A stretch of 39,207 nucleotides of DNA, taken from positions 12,277 through 51,483 of the forward strand of contig MEPW01000045.1 in the NCBI GenBank assembly GCA_001769975.1, read 5' to 3'. Of this stretch, positions 35,117 through 39,207 are shown in pieces (positions within the stretch are counted from its first letter, which is position 1; each line of letters begins with the position of its first letter). Origin of the DNA: Bdellovibrionales bacterium RIFOXYA1_FULL_36_14. Its GTDB lineage: Bacteria; Bdellovibrionota; Bacteriovoracia; Bacteriovoracales; Bacteriovoracaceae. A model generated the notes under the pieces. The model saw only the letters and a list, made by a program, of their open reading frames with translations. It ran no database searches and was not told where the DNA came from. The translations under genes and the position numbers were made by a program.

Positions 35117-35584
35117 TTAATCAATATAAGTTGAAATCATTGATTCAAGTGAAACTTGACCATCAACACAATGGTAGATCACTCTAACTTCCTGACTGAA
35201 ACCAGAGACTTCAAATTCGTTATAAGCAGTAGCTGCAAAATAGTAAGGAGTTTCAAAATCAAATGCAGAAGTGAAGGTATATCTGGGATCGTCTGGGGTG
35301 TCAGTTAATGCAACATCAATACTGACTTCATACATTCTAATACCTTGTCCTTTATGAATTTGATATCCATTAACAGGATCAGGATTTTTACTCCAGGAAA
35401 AAGTAAGGCTGTGGGTGGGATCTGAACAGATTTCTCCGGTAACTTCATCAGGTTTACTACTATCGTCGTTATTAGGTACTAACACGAATGGTGCATTTGG
35501 ATTTTTAGTCCCACTACCGCCACAAGATAGTAAGCAAGAGAGGCAGATACCAGTAATTACAACCAATATTTTTTTCTTCATCAT
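35117..35584 (-). CDS. Small lipoprotein with a fibronectin type III-like domain
   Basis: 155 residues from ATG 35584 (GAGGA six bases upstream; the longer in-frame start at 35647 lies inside the previous gene). Lipobox LLSC after the hydrophobic segment, then a Gly/Ser/Asn linker. Residues ~55-140 read as one FnIII-like beta sandwich: LTFSWSKNPDPVNGYQIHKG, FETPYYFAATAYNEFEVSGFS. Exported and lipid-anchored. It starts one base after the stop of the propeller lipoprotein, so the two are translationally coupled and may work together at the cell surface. Confidence 0.78.
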   Translation of the reverse strand: MMKKKILVVITGICLSCLLSCGGSGTKNPNAPFVLVPNNDDSSKPDEVTGEICSDPTHSLTFSWSKNPDPVNGYQIHKGQGIRMYEVSIDVALTDTPDDPRYTFTSAFDFETPYYFAATAYNEFEVSGFSQEVRVIYHCVDGQVSLESMISTYID

Positions 35585-35585
35585 T

Positions 35586-37586
35586 TTATTCCTCGTAACT
35601 GATGTTTTCTGATTTGAAGATATTATTAGTGGTTCCAAGATACACAATAAAACTCTTTTTTAATTTGAGAATATAAATTGACCGAATATCTAATGAGAAA
35701 AGTTTAATATTTTTAATATTAGGTATAATTTTTTTGACAAAGGTTTCTCCTGCATTGTCAGAAATATAAATGCCGTCAGTGCTGGCAATAATAATATGCT
35801 TTTGGGTGGCGGCAATCCGGTTGATTGTTGCAGGTGATGAATCTGAAATGATTTTCTTCTCTGTAAATGTTTCTCCGTGGTCAACGGATAAGTACAAAGC
35901 TTTCTGTGTAGTTACGTAGATGACATTGCTGTCAACGAAGATGTCGGTTATATTTTCATTCGGGATGATATCTTTGCTGATCAAAGAAAATTGGTTAGGT
36001 CCAAAGGAATAGTACAAACCTTGGCTGGTAGCTGCAAAAATTTTAGGAATGTCCATATAGTCTTCAAGGTCACTTCGGTTTTCCTCGGAGACATTGGAGA
36101 ATGAGCGGGTGTATACCCACAATCGATTGATTCCAGTTTTTGGCAATCCTTCTTCGCTTCCTGAAACCAGAAAATTTTGATCGTTACCTGATGAAAATGC
36201 TATCCCGTCATCGGTAGCAAGAACTATGCTGTCCTTAAAGGTTTTTATTTGGTGAACTGGATATCCTTTCACAACAGCTGGAAATTCTACTTGATTAGTG
36301 CTTTTACCAACTCCGATAGGCGTTGCTATAAAAACAGACTTCATATGTTGGTAGATGTCCGTGATTTCTTCATCGCTGACATCAAGAGAATTGGTTTTAC
36401 GAGCGATGGATTTGCCTCCATCTCTAGTGGTAAGGAGTCCGAGCCTAGTACCAAACAGAATATTTTTTTCATCTAGGGCAAAAATGGCAGTTACATTTAA
36501 TTGATCGGTCAACAGGCTGTTAATTTTACTTAATTGGTAACGATAGCTGTTCAAATCGTCAGTAGTGATTAAGCCCTGATCAGATGCAATCATAGTTTTG
36601 CTAGAGAGTTTGGAGTAAATGACTTCGTGAATACCTTTGGCAGGCAATCCTGATAGGGTTGAATAGGGCCTGAAGGTTTTGCCATTATTGTTGGAGACCG
36701 CTAATCCATTTTGCGTGGTGACTAATAAATCTCCATTTTCTGAGACGATAACTTTGTTAATATGGTTGCTTGGTAGGTTATCTTTCGTGGTTTTAACGAT
36801 GAAAGATTCCGCCAAGTCTGAAGTGATTAAAAGACCCTGTGGTGTGGCTAGATATAAGGTAGATGCGCTTAGAGTGAGAGATCCAATATTGTTATTTGGT
36901 ATTTTGGAATTTTCACTTGTGATTTGATGGAAAGATTTCCCTGCATTTTTTGATACAAAAAGACCAATATCTGAGGATGCGAAAATATGTAGTTTCTTAT
37001 TTTGAGGTTTTAATGCTTTTATATCGGTGACGCGGATGTTTGGTTGCTTCTTGTTTAAAACGAGCTGAGTGAATTCATTGAATTCTAGGTCAGTGGTAAA
37101 AGCGCCATTTTGCGTAGCCAGATAAACAACTCCATCATAAATCTCAATATTATTAACTGTACCACCTACATAATTGTCTCCGTTGGCGACTGCTTTGAAA
37201 GTGGTAAGGTCGAAATCGGTAATGATGATTCCACGATCAGTGCAAATATAGAGTCCAGATTGGTGGAAATAGAGATTTTTAATATCACTGGTAGAGAGGC
37301 CTTTAATTTTTTTAAATTGATAGCTCTCTCCAGCATCTTTGGAAATGCCTACTCCCACTGAAGTTACAATATATATTTTGTTATCAAATTCTCGGACGTG
37401 TCTGATAATATAATCCTTGGCCGTAAAAAAATCTGGGGCTTTTTCAAACAGAGGTTGAAATTTAGCATCCTGAGCAGCCAGAATTGGTTCGATAAAGTTG
37501 AGGGTGGAATTATCCACAACTTCTTCATCTTTACTACAAGAAAACATGGTGAAGGATAAAAGGAGGAGGATACAGATTTGTTTCAT
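35586..37586 (-). CDS. Lipoprotein with 14 propeller-type repeats
   Basis: 666 residues. Lipobox FSC after a short hydrophobic signal (MKQICILLLLSFTMFSC). From about residue 70 to the end there is a repeat of ~45 residues whose core is 'x-(G)-hydrophobic-x-x-(S/T)-x-(D/N)-x-G'. I count 14 copies, e.g. GVGISKDAGES, RGIIITD, NGAFTTD, IGLFVSKNAGKS, QGLLITS, NGLAVSNNNGKT, QGLITTD, LGLLTTRDGGKS, DGIYISDNAGET. Fourteen fits two seven-bladed propellers in tandem, related to BNR/sortilin-type or YCF48-like folds. No catalytic residues can be named; probably surface binding or assembly. Followed one base later by the FnIII lipoprotein. Confidence 0.82.
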   Translation of the reverse strand: MKQICILLLLSFTMFSCSKDEEVVDNSTLNFIEPILAAQDAKFQPLFEKAPDFFTAKDYIIRHVREFDNKIYIVTSVGVGISKDAGESYQFKKIKGLSTSDIKNLYFHQSGLYICTDRGIIITDFDLTTFKAVANGDNYVGGTVNNIEIYDGVVYLATQNGAFTTDLEFNEFTQLVLNKKQPNIRVTDIKALKPQNKKLHIFASSDIGLFVSKNAGKSFHQITSENSKIPNNNIGSLTLSASTLYLATPQGLLITSDLAESFIVKTTKDNLPSNHINKVIVSENGDLLVTTQNGLAVSNNNGKTFRPYSTLSGLPAKGIHEVIYSKLSSKTMIASDQGLITTDDLNSYRYQLSKINSLLTDQLNVTAIFALDEKNILFGTRLGLLTTRDGGKSIARKTNSLDVSDEEITDIYQHMKSVFIATPIGVGKSTNQVEFPAVVKGYPVHQIKTFKDSIVLATDDGIAFSSGNDQNFLVSGSEEGLPKTGINRLWVYTRSFSNVSEENRSDLEDYMDIPKIFAATSQGLYYSFGPNQFSLISKDIIPNENITDIFVDSNVIYVTTQKALYLSVDHGETFTEKKIISDSSPATINRIAATQKHIIIASTDGIYISDNAGETFVKKIIPNIKNIKLFSLDIRSIYILKLKKSFIVYLGTTNNIFKSENISYEE

Positions 37587-37750
37587 TTTTAAGTCCGGTT
37601 AAGCGTTTTTATAAATTCTGTACACACAACTACCACTATGGAAGATGTGAACTAGCATGATTATCAGTATCATTACGACCTGATTGTTAGCCTGCTGAAT
37701 ATAAATAAAATAGGGGAAATAATCAATCAATTAAGATTTTGATGAAAATT

Positions 37751-38005
37751 TTACATAAAGGGATTATCACCATGCTTATGGTTGGTAACGTCAACGACTT
37801 CTTCTATTTCAGGGTATTTATCTTTAATAATTCGCTCTACACCATTTTTTAAAGTCATGCGGGCACCAGCGCAACCTTGGCATCCACCCGTAAGTTTTAA
37901 ATAAACTATGTTATCTTTTACCTCAACAATTTCAACATCTCCGCCATGAGCACCAAGCGCTGGTCTCACTTGTTCATCCATTAGGGCTTCAATTTTATTT
38001 TTCAT
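37751..38005 (-). CDS. NifU C-terminal domain protein (Fe-S carrier)
   Basis: 84 residues, the stand-alone Nfu domain. Typical sequence: EQVRPALGAHGGDVEIVEV, and the CxxC at C42-C45 in GGCQGCAGA, which in dimers bridges a 4Fe-4S cluster for transfer to apoproteins. A strong AAGGAG precedes the ATG. It lies nine bases downstream of a glycosyltransferase gene on the same strand, an unusual neighbour. It could support the SPASM, RlmN-like and other Fe-S proteins. Confidence 0.92.
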   Translation of the reverse strand: MKNKIEALMDEQVRPALGAHGGDVEIVEVKDNIVYLKLTGGCQGCAGARMTLKNGVERIIKDKYPEIEEVVDVTNHKHGDNPFM

Positions 38006-38014
38006 GACTACTCC

Positions 38015-38902
38015 TTAAAATAATTTATAGTTTTTATACTCGCCGATTCTATAGTTGGTCAAGGATTCAATTAAATCGCTAATGGCCAACCCAATATTCT
38101 TACATTCGTGCTTTCTTTTTAATTTCATAATATCAACTTCATTTCTATGCTGGTTGACCCAATTTTTCATATTTTCTGGGTGAGTTCCTACAAATTTTTT
38201 AAGTCCCCATATCCGCTCATATTGAAAGGTTTTACTTTCATACTCTTTTCCATGGTAAATTTTATTAAATTGACCAACTTTATGATTCATAATCTGTTCT
38301 TTGCGGGCCCAACCATAGTGAAATATCTTAGCGTTGACCCTTTTACAAAGGATTTTCTGATCATTTTTATCACGAAACCCTTGTGCGTCAAGCCATGACT
38401 TAATACCAACTTGCCCCCTTATCAGTCTAACTTCCCTGCGATATATATTTCTAGTGTATTTAATGACGTTGGTATTACCGTAAAAGTGAAGATAGTCAAA
38501 AACAAGCCCATTTATAGCTGGGTGATTTTCTAGATCCATTACAGCATTATGAATTTCTTTAAGCCCGTCTTCATGTAAGGCTTCATCGCCTTGTATGTAC
38601 TGGCAGTACTTACCCGTGCATTTGTTTAGCGCAATATTGGTTTGCTCAGATAGGATAATTCCTTTGGAAGAGACCTCTGGATTCCACCAGGACTTCAAAA
38701 AAACAAATTTGGGATGATTGAATGTATCTTTTAAGTATTCAAAAGTCCCATCATCTTTTTTTAGTTCAGGGTCGTCATATCCAACATTTATAATTATTTC
38801 ATCACACAGTGGTTCTATACTTTCTATACTTTCTTTAATAGGGTAGCCTAAATTCAGACCATGTTTTATAAATGTAAAACCAGATATTAGATTTGTTGGC
38901 AT
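38015..38902 (-). CDS. GT-A glycosyltransferase-like protein, paralogue of 29573-30622
   Basis: 295 residues. Same architecture as the 29573-30622 protein: N-terminal SGFTFIKHGLNLGYP, SEQTNIAL, the position of the DxD-like motif (QYIQGDEALHE), the conserved FDYLHFYGN, LDAQGFRDK and IFHYGWARKEQIM. It lacks the C-terminal extension of the other copy. The 'D-x-D' is reduced to GDE, as often in this style of enzyme. No obvious Shine-Dalgarno before the ATG. It is divergent from a heptosyltransferase gene, which suggests a role in LPS core or O-chain assembly; donor and acceptor are unknown. Confidence 0.75.
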   Translation of the reverse strand: MPTNLISGFTFIKHGLNLGYPIKESIESIEPLCDEIIINVGYDDPELKKDDGTFEYLKDTFNHPKFVFLKSWWNPEVSSKGIILSEQTNIALNKCTGKYCQYIQGDEALHEDGLKEIHNAVMDLENHPAINGLVFDYLHFYGNTNVIKYTRNIYRREVRLIRGQVGIKSWLDAQGFRDKNDQKILCKRVNAKIFHYGWARKEQIMNHKVGQFNKIYHGKEYESKTFQYERIWGLKKFVGTHPENMKNWVNQHRNEVDIMKLKRKHECKNIGLAISDLIESLTNYRIGEYKNYKLF

Positions 38903-38926
38903 AGGATTTATTTTTAGGATTAAATA

Positions 38927-39207
38927 ATGATGAAGTCAAATATAAAAAACATCTTCATTTTTAAAAACCGCGGGTTGGGGGATGCTGTTTTAGGGCTATC
39001 CAGTGTTGCGTGGTTGAAATCGATTTACCCAGAGGCGAAAGTTGTCTATGGTGTTCCTAATTGGGTGCATCCTCTGTTTGATAAAGTAAAAACCCATTGT
39101 GATGAAACGATTCCGCTAAGATTGGAAGGTGTTTCTGATTTTTTTGATTTTTATAAATTTTTAAATGAAAGAAATTTTGATTTAATTTTAGAGTTACATC
39201 AAACTGG
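38927..39207 (+). CDS. Family 9 glycosyltransferase (heptosyltransferase), 5' part
   Basis: Begins at ATG 38927 (AGGA seven bases upstream) and runs off the right edge. The first ~93 residues fit the N-terminal Rossmann domain of GT9 enzymes: IFIFKNRGLGDAVLGLSSVAW ('r.sslGDvvl.lPa'), LKSIYPEAKVVYGVPNW, and DLILELHQTG. WaaF/WaaC-type members transfer heptose to the LPS inner core. It is divergent from the GT-A paralogue at 38015-38902, 24 bases away. The C-terminal donor-binding domain is not visible. Confidence 0.85.
   Translation, partial: MMKSNIKNIFIFKNRGLGDAVLGLSSVAWLKSIYPEAKVVYGVPNWVHPLFDKVKTHCDETIPLRLEGVSDFFDFYKFLNERNFDLILELHQT

Overview
This is a compact, AT-rich bacterial chromosome segment. 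It has about 44 protein-coding genes, no tRNA or rRNA that I can see, no insertion sequence, no CRISPR array, and no gene-free gap longer than about 230 bases. The gene content is Gram-negative: several lipoproteins, Lgt, an LptF-type LPS exporter permease, an outer-membrane barrel, LPS/core glycosyltransferases and a heptosyltransferase. My best guess from overall style is a Bdellovibrionota / Bacteriovorax-like or other delta-type lineage. That is an inference from lipoprotein-rich, low-GC gene style, not proven by any single marker.

Layout. 1-3 kb: end of a radical SAM/SPASM enzyme, an RRM protein with the manganese exporter mntP, a YhcH-family protein, and a short RlmN-like enzyme. 3-4.9 kb: bifunctional glutathionylspermidine synthetase/amidase. 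4.9-7.7 kb: a zinc-uptake operon (znuA-znuC-znuB) led by a small ribbon-helix-helix protein with a Cys-rich tail, behind a promoter that overlaps a perfect 12+12 bp palindrome. 7.7-8.6 kb: an ankyrin-like lipoprotein. 8.6-11.4 kb: the conserved ribosomal block rplU-rpmA-obgE-rsfS-rlmH, with an intrinsic terminator between rpmA and obgE. 11.4-17.8 kb: an unknown protein, lgt, a secreted protein, an MltD-like lytic transglycosylase, a possible degenerate FAD protein and an outer-membrane barrel. 17.8-23.1 kb: trmL-pepA, divergent lptF, and a PilF-like TPR lipoprotein with rodZ. 23.3-29.6 kb: ktrB-ktrA potassium uptake with a HAMP-PAS membrane sensor, then lepA and an unknown gene. 29.6-34.5 kb: a surface polysaccharide cluster (two glycosyltransferases and a flippase-like membrane protein, divergent from ugd and a nitrilase). 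34.5-39.2 kb: secreted and lipoprotein genes including a 14-repeat beta-propeller, a NifU-domain protein, a second member of an unusual glycosyltransferase family, and the start of a heptosyltransferase.

The strongest candidate for something undescribed is the zinc locus. The first gene of the operon looks like a metal-sensing ribbon-helix-helix regulator rather than a Zur (Fur family) repressor. Its own promoter is buried in a perfect palindrome, and the predicted transcript start falls at or next to the ATG, so the mRNA may be leaderless. A second theme is extreme compaction at convergent gene ends: all seven convergent junctions overlap or are separated by at most 21 bases, leaving no room for a terminator outside coding sequence.
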